Shown here in pieces: positions 7,900 through 17,558 of a stretch of DNA of 32,311 bases. Below the pieces are notes generated by a model. That model made no database searches. It was not told the origin of the DNA and was given only the letters and a program-made list of their open reading frames with translations. Position numbers and translations under genes: made by a program. Source of the stretch: Fidelibacterota bacterium (GTDB lineage: Bacteria; Verrucomicrobiota; Kiritimatiellia; JAIPIQ01). The stretch spans positions 1 through 32,311 of the forward strand of contig JAIPIQ010000006.1 in the NCBI GenBank assembly GCA_021734645.1. The letters run 5' to 3'. Numbering within the stretch: position 1 is the stretch's first letter; every line of letters begins with the position of its first letter.

Positions 7900-10350
7900 A
7901 TGAGCACAAATGATAAGACGTGCAACAAACGATACGAACCAGCGCCTGTGCGACTGGACGACGGTCAGTCGGTCTTCTACCGGGTGGAGGAGCTGAAGGC
8001 ATGCGGCGTGCATGGCGGCCTGTTCCACGCGACGGCTTCCCCCCACGGCAAGCGCCCCGTCGCCACCGACAGCCTAGGCTCGTTGTTCGGCAAGATGGAG
8101 GAAGTCGGAGGGACAATGGAGCTTGGCATGGAGGCGGCCTGGGTGGCTCCGTGCGTGCTGCGGGTCCGGGTGTTCGAAGGCGCCGATGCGCCGCCGCGCA
8201 AATTGCCTTTGCTGCTGACCGAGCTCGAGACGCTTACTGAGGTGGAATCGAGCGAGGGTGAAGCGCCCCTGTCTTGCCTGCGCTTCATGGGGGAGAAACG
8301 TGGATTCCAGACGATCGAAGCGCCGACTGCTTTCACCGAACTGCGCGGACCGGAGTTGACCGCCCGAGTCTATCGGAATCCGTATCGGCTCGAAATCTTT
8401 ACGCACGACGGACGAACGGTTTGCGGGGTGGACGGGCCTGAGCGTAATGCCTTCGTGCAAAACGACGATCCGGGGCTTGCCCGGGTGCGAAGCGCGGCGG
8501 ACGACCGGGCGCTGTTCACCACAGCCTTCGACTTGGCGCCGGACGAGGCGATCTACGGCTATGGCGAGCGGTTCCGGGATTTCGGTACGCGCCGCGACGA
8601 CCATCTACTGTGGCAGCGGGACGCCTTGGGCACAACGACGGAGCGGAGCTACAAGAATGTTCCGTTCTTCGTTTCCTCGCGGGGGTATGGCGTGTTCGTC
8701 AACACGGTCGGGGCGGTGCACGCCGCGATCGGTACGCGCACGGCCACGAAACATGTCCTGTGCGTGGATGACGATGTTCTGGAGTACTTCATCATCTACG
8801 GGCCGCAACTCACCGATGTGCTCGAACGCTATACGGCGCTGACCGGCAAAGCGCCTGTGCCCCCCTTCTGGTCGTTTGGCGCCTGGTTCAGCCGGTGCAC
8901 CTACACCAGCGCCGACCAGGTGCGCGGGATCGTGGACAAGTTCCGCGAACGCGACATCGGCGTGGATGTGGTCAACCTGGATCCCGGGTGGATGGACCCG
9001 GCCGACTGGGTGTGCGATCTGCAATTCAACGAGCAGGGGTTTCCAGACCCTGCCGCGTTCATACGGGAGCTGCGCGAGCGTGGCGTGCGCGTCTGTTTGT
9101 GGCAACTGCCCTACATAGCGCAACGGTCCAAGCTGTATGCGAAACTCGAGGCGCAGGGTGCGTTCGCATCGGGGAGCCCTTTCGCCGAGACCGTGATCGA
9201 CTACTCCAAGCCTGAGGCCGTCGCCACCCTGCGAGAGGAATTTCTCCGGCTCTTCAAGCTGGGGGCGGCGGTCATCAAGACGGACTTCGGCGAAGAGGCC
9301 CCGGCCGAAGGCAGATACTCGGGAGCACCGGGACGGTTCATGCATAATCTTTACCCGTTTCTCTACAATCAAGCGGTCTTCAACTATACGCGGGAAGCAA
9401 CCGGCGACGGGATTGTTTGGGCACGCTCGGCCTGGGCGGGAAGCCAGCGTTTTCCCATTCACTGGGGCGGCGATGCGACGTCCGATTATCCTAATTTGGC
9501 ATCACAGTTGTATGGCGCCTTGAACCTGGGCATGTCCGGCTTCACCTACTGGAGCTCGGACATCGCCGGGATCACCGGCGTGGCGACACCGGAACTGTAT
9601 GTCCGCTGGGCGCAGTTCGGGGTCTTCAACACGCATATGCGCTTCCACAGCGGTTACCCGGTGGAGCCGTGGGAGTATGGTGAAGAGGCCGAAGCGGCTG
9701 TGCGCGACTGGATTGATTTGCGCTATCGGCTGTTGCCCTACTTGTACGCGCAAGCCCATCAGGCCTCGGGGCGCGGGCTACCCATGATGCGTCCGCTTGT
9801 GCTCATGCATCAGGACGATCCCCATGTCCGCTCGCTGGGGGACCAGTTCTATCTTGGGGAGGATGTGCTGGTCGCCCCGTTGCTGGAGCCGGGAGGTAGT
9901 CGCCGGGTATACTTGCCCGCCGGAGGATGGTACGAACTACTGACGGCCCGGCGGCATGAATCGCGGGGCGAATGGATCGAGTGGCGGGGCAACTTGCGCG
10001 ACTATCCGGTGTTTGTGCGCGCCGGCGCGATCATTCCGCTAGGCCCCAGCCGGCGACATACAGGTGAAGCGCCCGACGGTCCGGTCACACTGCTATATTA
10101 CCCTGGCCCGGCCGGCCAGACGGCGTTTGTCGAACCGGATGATCATGTGGAAATCCGGCACCAGCCGGTTAAGGAAGGCGTCGAAATTGCCATCGGGGCG
10201 CGGCGTCCCGGCCGGCCATGGGCGCTTATGGCGGTGAGCGCAGCGGCCGTTGCGGCCTGCCCTGGGTGTCTGGGGCCCTTACTCCCGGCATTTCCAGTCA
10301 CACTCCTTGCAGGCCATGAAGCCTGTCAAATCAGTGTTGCCTTCTCATGA
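7900..10350 (+). CDS. GH31 family alpha-xylosidase-type glycosidase
   Basis: 816 residues, a normal GH31 length, with no signal peptide. The N-terminal beta-sandwich ends with the family motif GYGERF. The barrel begins near VPPFWSFGAWFSRC. The nucleophile motif IKTDFGEEAP places the catalytic Asp at 462, and HWGGDATSDY places the acid/base Asp at 525. Both motifs are much closer to the E. coli alpha-xylosidase YicI (FKTDFGER, HWGGDCYANY) than to alpha-glucosidases, so release of alpha-xylosyl units is the best guess; alpha-galactosidase members of GH31 are the main alternative. The C-terminal beta domains follow (VYLPAGGWYELLTARR, PVFVRAGAIIPLG). The last ~40 residues are hydrophobic and atypical. 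Its TGA overlaps the next ATG (ATGA), which indicates translational coupling to the GH42 gene. Confidence 0.9.
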   Translation: MSTNDKTCNKRYEPAPVRLDDGQSVFYRVEELKACGVHGGLFHATASPHGKRPVATDSLGSLFGKMEEVGGTMELGMEAAWVAPCVLRVRVFEGADAPPRKLPLLLTELETLTEVESSEGEAPLSCLRFMGEKRGFQTIEAPTAFTELRGPELTARVYRNPYRLEIFTHDGRTVCGVDGPERNAFVQNDDPGLARVRSAADDRALFTTAFDLAPDEAIYGYGERFRDFGTRRDDHLLWQRDALGTTTERSYKNVPFFVSSRGYGVFVNTVGAVHAAIGTRTATKHVLCVDDDVLEYFIIYGPQLTDVLERYTALTGKAPVPPFWSFGAWFSRCTYTSADQVRGIVDKFRERDIGVDVVNLDPGWMDPADWVCDLQFNEQGFPDPAAFIRELRERGVRVCLWQLPYIAQRSKLYAKLEAQGAFASGSPFAETVIDYSKPEAVATLREEFLRLFKLGAAVIKTDFGEEAPAEGRYSGAPGRFMHNLYPFLYNQAVFNYTREATGDGIVWARSAWAGSQRFPIHWGGDATSDYPNLASQLYGALNLGMSGFTYWSSDIAGITGVATPELYVRWAQFGVFNTHMRFHSGYPVEPWEYGEEAEAAVRDWIDLRYRLLPYLYAQAHQASGRGLPMMRPLVLMHQDDPHVRSLGDQFYLGEDVLVAPLLEPGGSRRVYLPAGGWYELLTARRHESRGEWIEWRGNLRDYPVFVRAGAIIPLGPSRRHTGEAPDGPVTLLYYPGPAGQTAFVEPDDHVEIRHQPVKEGVEIAIGARRPGRPWALMAVSAAAVAACPGCLGPLLPAFPVTLLAGHEACQISVAFS

Positions 10351-12521
10351 AGAGAAATCGTGATCACGCAATGACATTCTATCCGTATGGCACCCAATAT
10401 CACCGGGCGCCGACGCCGCTGCCCGAGGAGTGGGACGGCGACCTCTGCGAGATCGCGCGCAAGGGCTATACGCATGTGCAATTCCGCCCCCAATGGCGCT
10501 GGCACGAGCGGTTGCGGGGAAGTGCGACCTGGGATGACCTGGACCGGCTGTTCGACCTGGCGGCGAAACATGGCTTGCGGGTGATCCTCAAGCCGATGCT
10601 CGAGACCGCGCCGGACTGGGTGTTCCAGGAACTCGGCGGCACACGCATCGGCTTCCACGGCGTACCCATCAGCCCGTTTGCCCATGGCGCCTACTATGTT
10701 GGCGGGTGGTGGCCCTGCTTCGACAATCCGGCCGTGGTCGAGGCTGCCGCCTCGTTTGTCCGCGAGCTGGTCGCCCGCTACCACCAGCATCCGGCCTTGT
10801 GGTTCTACAATGCCTGGAACGAACCGGTCAGCCGCCCCCTCGGCGCCTGCCACTGCGCGCATTCGCAGCAGTCCTATCGCGACTGGCTGAAGCGGCGCTA
10901 CGGCACCATCGAAGAGTTGAACGCGGCGTTCGGCAAGGCTTGGACCTCATTCGATACCGTTCGCGCTCCCGAGGCGGCCGCCGACTATGTCGAGATGTTC
11001 CTCTGGCGCAAGTGGGCTGGATTCGCAGTCGCCGAGCAGGTTCGCTTTGTGGCCGAGGCAATCCGGGCCATTGATTCGGACGCTCACGTCATGGTGCATA
11101 CCGGCGGCTCGTTGGTCGCGCAGGATGCCGCCTGGGCGGTCAGCGACGATTTTCAGAACGCTGCCCATGTGGATCGCTACGGAACGTCTTTCTGGGTGCC
11201 GTTGCATCCGAAAACGCCCATTGACCATGCCGCTCCCGAATTCCAGTCGTCCTGGCTGCGGCGCGTTGACCCCGACTACTGGTGTCAGGAGTTCTACCCC
11301 AATCACGGCAACTGGTGTCGGCCGCCCGAGCCGCAAACCCTCAAGAGCCTCGTCTGGTCGGCCATTTTCGGTGGCGCCGGTGGGTTCACCTTCTGGCAAT
11401 ACCGCTCCGAGCGTCTCGGCAACGAAGCGAATGGCCACGGATTGCGCAATATTGACGGCTCGGCGACCCCGCGTAGCCAGGTGGCCGATCGCATTGCAGC
11501 CATCCTGAGGGAATATGGCCCGCGCCTGCTCAATACCCGCCGGATTCCGTCACCCGTCGCATTGCTCTACAGCCATGATTCCGACTTGATCAGCCGCATC
11601 CAGGCCATGCCCGATAAGGTGGCCGACCTCTCCCATGAGCCCGATCGGGTAAACTACCCTTACAAGCGAGCCATTCGCGCCGCCCACACGCTCCATATGC
11701 AGGCGGGAATCGCCCCCGACTGGGTGGTTCCCGGCGACAACTTAGACGCGGTCGAACTCCTGCATGTGACCGCCGCTGAAATGAGCGCTGCGAAAACCGC
11801 CGACTGGTTGCGCGAGTTCGTGCGGCGCGGCGGAAATCTCATCGTCGAATTCCCATTCGCCTGCCGCGATCACCGCACCTGGGTGTCTCCACGCCGGCCT
11901 GACTACGGCCTTGATGACCTGCTCGGCGCCGTTGAAAGGGACCGGGTGGAGGCAACGGCCGAGGATATTGCGGAGTTCGCAAACGGCGTGCGCATACCCG
12001 CATCCGACTGGCGGATCGAGCTGACCGCCACAACCGGCGAGGTGCTGGCCAAGTGGCCCAACGGTTCCGCCGCCGCCCTGCGCAATCGCTACGGCAATGG
12101 CAGTGTTTGGGTTCTCGGCCTCAGTCTCTCGCTGGCTTTCCTCGATCAGCCGCGGGATCCATCCGCCACGCAGTTCGCAAATCTGCTTGATACCATGTCA
12201 TTGCCGGATCTGGCCCGGCGTTGTCCAGACGCGCAGATCTTGCGCCGTTGCGGCCCGAACCACGAAGTCTGGTTCGTCCGCAACATTGGCGGCGACACAG
12301 CCCGTCTGTCCCTCCCGGCCGCCCCCACGGCCGTTTGGGACGCTGACGGAGCCGAATGCACCGACACTGAGCTGGTCTTGTCGCCCGGCGCCTTCTGGGT
12401 GGGCGAACTGCGAAGTCCGGTGGCGCCTGATCCGCACGGCCGTGGGCAAGGGGCCCCGCGGAGGCCGACGCGGGATTTCGGCGTCACTCGAGGCGCAATC
12501 AGAAAGGGAAAGGCAGGATGA
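10347..12521 (+). CDS. GH42 family beta-galactosidase
   Basis: 724 residues. It hydrolyses terminal beta-galactosides, or related beta/alpha-L-arabinosides in some members. The barrel starts at FYPYGTQYHRAP; WNEP holds the likely acid/base Glu159 and YWCQEFYPNHGNW the likely nucleophile Glu315. After the acid/base come cysteines (ACHCAHSQQSY) and the typical RDWLKRRYGTIEELNAAFG stretch of GH42. Residues from about 400 form the amidotransferase-like trimerisation domain (PVALLYSHDSD, FVRRGGNLIVEFPF), followed by a small beta domain (VWFVRNIGG). No signal peptide, so it acts in the cytoplasm on imported oligosaccharides. It overlaps both neighbours by four bases (ATGA), which is strong evidence for one transcript. 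In many GH42 proteins the acid/base motif is DNEYG rather than WNEP, so the substrate may differ from lactose-type sugars. Confidence 0.88.
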   Translation: MKRNRDHAMTFYPYGTQYHRAPTPLPEEWDGDLCEIARKGYTHVQFRPQWRWHERLRGSATWDDLDRLFDLAAKHGLRVILKPMLETAPDWVFQELGGTRIGFHGVPISPFAHGAYYVGGWWPCFDNPAVVEAAASFVRELVARYHQHPALWFYNAWNEPVSRPLGACHCAHSQQSYRDWLKRRYGTIEELNAAFGKAWTSFDTVRAPEAAADYVEMFLWRKWAGFAVAEQVRFVAEAIRAIDSDAHVMVHTGGSLVAQDAAWAVSDDFQNAAHVDRYGTSFWVPLHPKTPIDHAAPEFQSSWLRRVDPDYWCQEFYPNHGNWCRPPEPQTLKSLVWSAIFGGAGGFTFWQYRSERLGNEANGHGLRNIDGSATPRSQVADRIAAILREYGPRLLNTRRIPSPVALLYSHDSDLISRIQAMPDKVADLSHEPDRVNYPYKRAIRAAHTLHMQAGIAPDWVVPGDNLDAVELLHVTAAEMSAAKTADWLREFVRRGGNLIVEFPFACRDHRTWVSPRRPDYGLDDLLGAVERDRVEATAEDIAEFANGVRIPASDWRIELTATTGEVLAKWPNGSAAALRNRYGNGSVWVLGLSLSLAFLDQPRDPSATQFANLLDTMSLPDLARRCPDAQILRRCGPNHEVWFVRNIGGDTARLSLPAAPTAVWDADGAECTDTELVLSPGAFWVGELRSPVAPDPHGRGQGAPRRPTRDFGVTRGAIRKGKAG

Positions 12522-13489
12522 CGCCGAAAGAATCGTTCATAGCGGCACTTACGCGACAGGCGCCCAGAGGGCGTGTGCCGCATTTCGAATTGGAGTTTTT
12601 TCTCACCATGGAGGCGTTTGGTCGCGTACATCCATCGCAGCGTCAATATCGTCAGTGGGACCAGATGTCCGAACGGGAGCAAACACTCCACAGAAAGGAT
12701 GTCGCCGATCTACACGTTACTGTGGCACGCCGATACGATCATGCGGGCATGCTGTTCCATGTCCCCGAGGGCTGGCAAGATCAGGACACGCGGTCGTCCA
12801 TCGAACATATTCGCGAGCTGTCCGGTCAGGATTACTTGATCACGCTGCACGGTGACGCGACATACGCGCTCCCCGACGGCAACGATATGATGGATTTCGT
12901 GATGAAGATATCCGAACAACCGAAGGAGATGAAAGAAGACGCCCAACGTCGGGTGAATCAAGCCTTGGAGCGAGGCGCACAAATCAAGAGTTGGGGTGTT
13001 CTGGACGGCTTCTGTTTGTGCGCGGACTATTGCTTCAATGATAATCCTTTTCTGTCCCCGGGCATGTTTGACGATTTCGTGACCCCCTATCTGGCTCAAC
13101 TGGTGGCCGGATATCGCGAGCTGGGCTTCTACGTCATCAAGCACACGGATGGAAACATCATGCCGATTCTGGATTCACTTGTGTCAACCCGTCCGCATGC
13201 CCTGCACAGCATTGATCCCCAGGGTGGCGTGGAACTGGCCGAGGTAAAGCGTCAAGTGGGCGACGAAGTCTGCCTGATCGGAAACGTCAACTGTGCGTTG
13301 CTTCAAACAGGAACGGATGACGAGGCGGCCGCCGACGTCAGGCGGGCGCTCGCACAGGGGATGCCTGGCGGCGGGTATGTTTTCGGCACCAGCAACTGCA
13401 TATACACGGGCATGAGTCTGGAGCGATACGAATTGATGTTGGATATCTGGCGTAGAGAAGGAAGCTATGATCGAGATCCACCGAGATGA
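12518..13489 (+). CDS. Uroporphyrinogen decarboxylase-like (UroD/MtaA fold) protein
   Basis: 323 residues. The start MTPKESFIAALTRQAPRGRVP is the usual opening of UroD-superfamily proteins. The conserved KHTDGNIMPILD segment has His209, and the ending GGYVFGTSNCIYTGMSLERY matches the terminal GGy.l.tsn.i motif. True UroD keeps an N-terminal Arg-rich substrate site (RQAGR), which I do not see, and no other heme gene is near. It is therefore more likely one of the corrinoid-methyltransferase-like or uncharacterised UroD paralogues that often sit among glycoside hydrolases in PVC genomes. It could handle a methylated sugar or methanol released from the glycan, but that is inference. The start overlaps the GH42 stop by four bases. 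AT content is visibly higher here than in its neighbours, which may point to separate acquisition. Confidence 0.78.
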   Translation: MTPKESFIAALTRQAPRGRVPHFELEFFLTMEAFGRVHPSQRQYRQWDQMSEREQTLHRKDVADLHVTVARRYDHAGMLFHVPEGWQDQDTRSSIEHIRELSGQDYLITLHGDATYALPDGNDMMDFVMKISEQPKEMKEDAQRRVNQALERGAQIKSWGVLDGFCLCADYCFNDNPFLSPGMFDDFVTPYLAQLVAGYRELGFYVIKHTDGNIMPILDSLVSTRPHALHSIDPQGGVELAEVKRQVGDEVCLIGNVNCALLQTGTDDEAAADVRRALAQGMPGGGYVFGTSNCIYTGMSLERYELMLDIWRREGSYDRDPPR

Positions 13490-13508
13490 AAGGCATTGAT
13501 GGAGAACC

Positions 13509-15131
13509 ATGAAGCGGACCCTGTTCATCAACGAGGACGACAGTCATTTCACCTCCTACCATCCGCGCGCGGACATGACCCGCGAGGGGATCGAGCGACT
13601 GGCCGACTTCTACTGCGACAATACACAGGTTGCGGGCGTGCTATTCTGCGTGAACTACCAGAAGGCCCTGTACAAGAGCGCGGTCTGGGAGTACCTCTGC
13701 GACGGCTACGACCCGGGTGGCCCGGATGACCAGCTGTTCCTGCGGCACGTCGACCTCAGCACCGGTGGCCACGGGCGACACATGCTCGACAATATGCTCG
13801 CACTCGACCGCCAGGGATTGGACCGCTACCAGCTCTGGATCGACCGTTGCCGCCGCTACGGGGTCGAAGGCTGGCTGACCCTGCGCATGAACGACTGTCA
13901 CGGCCTGCAAGAGTACCGGCAGACTATCGAGCAGCAGACCGGCGCCTACCACGGTTGGGCGCTGATGTTCCCTTCGCAACAGTGGAAGGCCCATCCCGAA
14001 TGGCGGCGGGCGACATACCGCGAGGAACGCAGTCTGGAGGGCGCCTTCGACTTCGGGCTGGCCGAAGTGCGCAGGCATCATTTGAAACTGGTGGCCGAGG
14101 CGCTTGAAAAGTGGGACCTGGACGGCATTGAGCTGGACTGGTTGCGCTGGGGCATGCATTTCCGGCCCGGTTGCGAATCCGAATGCCGCGTTCTCCTGAC
14201 GGGGTTCATGGAGGCCGTTCGTGCGTTGGTCCGCGAGGCCGAACATCGGCTCGGGCATCCGGTCAAGCTGGGTGTGCGCATCCCCGCCGAGATCGAGGTG
14301 TGTGAGGCGCTGGGCTATGATCCCCTGGTTTGGGCGACAGAGAAACTGGCGGATCAGGTGACCCTGTCGTCCTTCGGTGGGATGTCGCTTGGCTGCGCTC
14401 CAATTGCCCTGTGGCGGCGCGTCCTGGGCGATGACGTGCGTTTGCTCGCCCACTGCTGCGGCGTCCAGGCACCCTACACGGCGCTGGGGCTCACCGGCCT
14501 CTTCGAACATGACGATCTGCTGCGCGGCGAAGCCGCCGCACTGCTGAACCGGGGCGTGGACGGGTTGTACTTTTTCAACAAGTGCTACGAGGAAAGCTCC
14601 CGCCCAGCCGAATTCAAACAACTCCTGCAAACCCTGGGCGCGGCGGAAACGTTGCGGGATCAACCACGCGCCCACCTGCCCGGCCACGGCGTCGCCGCGC
14701 CCGGCGTGCCGGCCCGCGGTCAACTGCCCGTTCCGTTGACAAATCCTTCCGTCGGCTATGACTATGCCCGTCTGGAATCAAGCATCACGCTGCGGCTCGA
14801 TACCGGTTTCGTTCCGGCGCTGGATGCCGGGGTCATGCTATACTTGGGCTTTTCGGAAACCATCGAGCTGGCCGAACACAGCGAACTCCGCATCAACGGG
14901 CGGGTGCTCGCGCGGGTCGCGGACACCAGTGGCGCGGTACTGCGCAATAACCAGATTGAGCGTTGCCTGGCCCCTCTGGCGCAGGCCATCCCGTTTCTGC
15001 TGGCTTACCGGGTTCCGCCCGAGTTCCTGCACCCCGCCGAGAATGTTGTCGAGCTGAGCGGCTTCACCGGCGCCGCCGAGTTGCGCTGGGCGGAGCTTGG
15101 TGTGCGGGCCATTGCCGATCGTGAACGATGA
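13509..15131 (+). CDS. Uncharacterised TIM-barrel glycosidase-like protein
   Basis: 540 residues. The ATG at 13509 follows GGAGAACC, a plausible ribosome-binding site. The first ~360 residues show barrel-like alternation (VAGVLFCVNYQKALY, YGVEGWLTLRMNDCH, WDLDGIELDWLRW, VKLGVRIPAEIE). Acidic residues cluster at D205, E208 and D210 at a strand end, where catalytic carboxylates sit in glycosidase barrels related to GH10-like or DUF4015-type proteins. The C-terminal ~150 residues look like a beta-sandwich (LRLDTGFVPALDAGVMLYLGFS, ELRINGRVLARV), perhaps sugar-binding. No signal peptide. I cannot assign a CAZy family. Position between UroD-like and U32 genes in the operon, and the four-base overlap with the latter, argue that it is expressed with the other glycosidases. 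Confidence 0.6.
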   Translation: MKRTLFINEDDSHFTSYHPRADMTREGIERLADFYCDNTQVAGVLFCVNYQKALYKSAVWEYLCDGYDPGGPDDQLFLRHVDLSTGGHGRHMLDNMLALDRQGLDRYQLWIDRCRRYGVEGWLTLRMNDCHGLQEYRQTIEQQTGAYHGWALMFPSQQWKAHPEWRRATYREERSLEGAFDFGLAEVRRHHLKLVAEALEKWDLDGIELDWLRWGMHFRPGCESECRVLLTGFMEAVRALVREAEHRLGHPVKLGVRIPAEIEVCEALGYDPLVWATEKLADQVTLSSFGGMSLGCAPIALWRRVLGDDVRLLAHCCGVQAPYTALGLTGLFEHDDLLRGEAAALLNRGVDGLYFFNKCYEESSRPAEFKQLLQTLGAAETLRDQPRAHLPGHGVAAPGVPARGQLPVPLTNPSVGYDYARLESSITLRLDTGFVPALDAGVMLYLGFSETIELAEHSELRINGRVLARVADTSGAVLRNNQIERCLAPLAQAIPFLLAYRVPPEFLHPAENVVELSGFTGAAELRWAELGVRAIADRER

Positions 15132-17515
15132 CGGTTGCGAAAACCCTTGACGGGGCGCTGAAAATGGGGCCTCGTGTGCGAATGCCCAAACAGGATTCCA
15201 CTTCGGCCGCGTCGGCGCGGACTTTGTCCTTTCGGCGGCCTGAATTGCTGGCGCCGGCGGGGAGTCCGGCGGCGGCTTGCGCGGCGCTGCATTACGGGGC
15301 CGATGCGATTTATCTGGGGTTGACCCGGTTTTCGGCGCGGGCGGAGGCGGTCAATTTTTCGCCGGAGGAGTTGGCGGCGGTATTGGGGTTGGCCCATACG
15401 CTGACGCCGCGTCGCCGGGTGTATGTGACGGTGAATACGTTGGTGCGCGAGTCGGAACTTGAGGCATTGTTGGCGGAGTTGGCGCTGCTCGAGGAGCTGG
15501 GGGTGGATGCAGTGCTGGTGCAGGATCTGGGGGTGGTGGGTTTGTTGCGGCGGCATTTTCCGCATTTGGCTTGGCACGCCAGCACGCAGATGGCCGTGCA
15601 TAATCTGGCGGGCGCCCGGGCGCTGGCGGAAATGGGGTGTGCGCGCGTGGTGCTGGCGCGCGAGCTGGACCTTGAGGAGATTGGTCGGATCACAGCCGGG
15701 GGCGGTCTTGAGACGGAAGTGTTTGTGCATGGGGCCCTGTGCTATTCCTATAGCGGGCTGTGCCTGTACTCGGCGCTGACCCAGGGCCGCAGCGGCAACC
15801 GGGGGCGGTGTGCGTATGGCTGCCGCGAGGCCTGCGTCGGCGCCCCGCGCCTGCCGTTTTCGATGCGCGATCTGGACCGTTCGGCGGCGCTCGAGGCCTT
15901 GACCCAAGCGGGCGTCGCCGCGTTCAAGCTCGAAGGGCGGATGAAGAGCCCGCTGTACGTGGCGGCCGTCACGGATTTTTACCGGCGGCTGATTGATGGC
16001 GAATTGGCGGGGGCGGACCTTTCCCGGCGGCGCGCGGATATTCAGACGCTGTTCAGTCGGCCGGTCACGAGCCTGGGGTTGCGGGGCGGAGACCAGGAAC
16101 CGGTGATTGACGCGGTGCATACGGGGCATCGGGGCGCGCTGGTGGGCCGTGTGTCCCGCACGGTCCTCGAGCGGAACGGTGAGCTGTGGCTCGAGTTCGA
16201 GTGCGAACGGGAGCTCGAGAAACACGACGGCTTGCAGGTGGACCTGCCCGAGCAGATCCAGCCCTATGGTTTCGCGGTGACCGGACTGAAGCCCCTCGAG
16301 GGCCGGTCGGCCGTGCGCGCGGGGCCGGGTTGGCTGGCCGTATTGCTGCCCGCCGATGCGCCGGTGTTGCCTGCGGGCGCCCGCGTGTATTGCGCTTCCT
16401 CCCAGGCCGTCAAACGCAGCTATCCCTTTCCCGCCCTGCGGCCCACCGTCCATCGCCAGCCCCGCCCCCTGACGCTGGCCGTCCGTCTGCAGCCCTCGGG
16501 CGCCGAACTCGAAGCGCAAAGCACGACCCCCGCCGGGGCAACGGTCTGCGCCTCCGTGCGCCTGGACGGTCCGCTGGCGCCGGCCCGTAATCCGGCGGGG
16601 ACTCAGGCCGCCCTCGAGAAAGCCTGGGCGCGCGCCGGCGAAGCCGGTTGGGAAGCCGCCGCCTTGACCATCGAGAATCCGGCCGGCGTCTTTCTGCCGC
16701 CCAGCCAGGCCAATGCCGCGCGGCGGATCCTGTGCGCCGAGCTTGGGACCGCGTGGGATGCACAGCAGGCCGCGCGGCTGGCCGAAATCACGCTGGACTT
16801 GGCGGCGTCTCCCGCGCCGCCGTCTCCGGGCGCTGCCGCCGGTTGGTTCGTCAAAGTGGGCGCCCTGACGGATCTCGCCCGAGCTGCCCAATGGGCGCGC
16901 GGCCCCCTGACCGAGTGTATCCTCGAAGTGCCGCCCCCTTGGCCGGATCCGGACGCACTGTGCCTCGCCTTGGCGGCGAGTCCCGCGCCCGTGCGTCTGG
17001 CCCTGCCGCCCATTCTGCGGGCGGGCGATGAATCAACGGCCCTCGAGTGGGTGCGGCGCGGCCTGGCGGCGGGGCTGACCCGCTGGGAAGCCGCCAATGG
17101 GGGCGCGCTGTGGATCTTGCGCCAGGCCGGCGCGACGGATATCACCGGCGACTGGCCGCTCTACACCTGCAATCATGCGGCCTGGGCGCAATGGCAGGCG
17201 CTGGGCCTGCGCGCCGTAGTGCTGGCCCCGGAAGACGAACCCGAAAACTGGGGTCGCCTCCTGAGTCAATACGGCGCCGCTTTGCAAGTGCCCGTGGAAA
17301 TGTATGCCCCGCTCTTTATCTCCGCCCACCAACCGGCTGACGGCCCCGGCCCGCGCCGCACCCGCGCCGGACTCGCCCTGCACACCCTCGAACGAGGCGG
17401 CGTATTCTATACCGTTGCCGATACCCCCTGGCGCTGCCCCGTCGCCACCGAAACCCTGCGCGCCGCAGGCGCGCAAGCCTGGCGCGTGGACCATACCCTG
17501 CCGCCCGACGCCTGA
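15128..17515 (+). CDS. U32 family 'peptidase' (RlhA/YhbU-like), long two-domain form
   Basis: 795 residues. After about 37 variable residues, PELLAPAGSPAAACAALHYGADAIYLG is the characteristic opening (shown here in pieces: PELLAPAGSP, then GADAIYLG). The family signature EVFVHGALCYSYSGLC contains C205 and C212, and GRCAYGCREAC adds C228, C232 and C236. The C205/C212 spacing matches the iron-sulfur ligands of UbiU-type members. GVAAFKLEGRMKSP is also conserved. The long form resembles E. coli RlhA, which hydroxylates 23S rRNA C2501, so RNA or small-molecule hydroxylation is more likely than proteolysis. The start overlaps the preceding stop (ATGA); internal ATGs at 15164 and 15182 are alternatives, closer to the conserved region. 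It is an odd passenger at the end of a glycosidase operon. Base composition switches from G-rich to C-rich on the coding strand near 16200. Confidence 0.85.
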   Translation: MTVAKTLDGALKMGPRVRMPKQDSTSAASARTLSFRRPELLAPAGSPAAACAALHYGADAIYLGLTRFSARAEAVNFSPEELAAVLGLAHTLTPRRRVYVTVNTLVRESELEALLAELALLEELGVDAVLVQDLGVVGLLRRHFPHLAWHASTQMAVHNLAGARALAEMGCARVVLARELDLEEIGRITAGGGLETEVFVHGALCYSYSGLCLYSALTQGRSGNRGRCAYGCREACVGAPRLPFSMRDLDRSAALEALTQAGVAAFKLEGRMKSPLYVAAVTDFYRRLIDGELAGADLSRRRADIQTLFSRPVTSLGLRGGDQEPVIDAVHTGHRGALVGRVSRTVLERNGELWLEFECERELEKHDGLQVDLPEQIQPYGFAVTGLKPLEGRSAVRAGPGWLAVLLPADAPVLPAGARVYCASSQAVKRSYPFPALRPTVHRQPRPLTLAVRLQPSGAELEAQSTTPAGATVCASVRLDGPLAPARNPAGTQAALEKAWARAGEAGWEAAALTIENPAGVFLPPSQANAARRILCAELGTAWDAQQAARLAEITLDLAASPAPPSPGAAAGWFVKVGALTDLARAAQWARGPLTECILEVPPPWPDPDALCLALAASPAPVRLALPPILRAGDESTALEWVRRGLAAGLTRWEAANGGALWILRQAGATDITGDWPLYTCNHAAWAQWQALGLRAVVLAPEDEPENWGRLLSQYGAALQVPVEMYAPLFISAHQPADGPGPRRTRAGLALHTLERGGVFYTVADTPWRCPVATETLRAAGAQAWRVDHTLPPDA

Positions 17516-17558
17516 CCCCAGCCTTCCAGTTACAGGCCCATATGGCGCGCGCCGCCGC

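Noticed and set aside
6579-7928. 449-codon minus-strand frame opposite the GH129-like gene
   Set aside because: It is a shadow frame of a gene with clear domain structure, and it lacks a ribosome-binding site and motifs.
15005-16891. 628-codon open frame on the minus strand
   Set aside because: It is antisense to the well-supported U32 gene, has low-complexity Arg/Gly/Gln-rich sequence and no family features; long antisense frames are expected at this GC content.
17544-17553. GGCGCGCGCC palindrome between convergent genes as a terminator
   Set aside because: There is no loop and no T tract; it is likely a composition effect.
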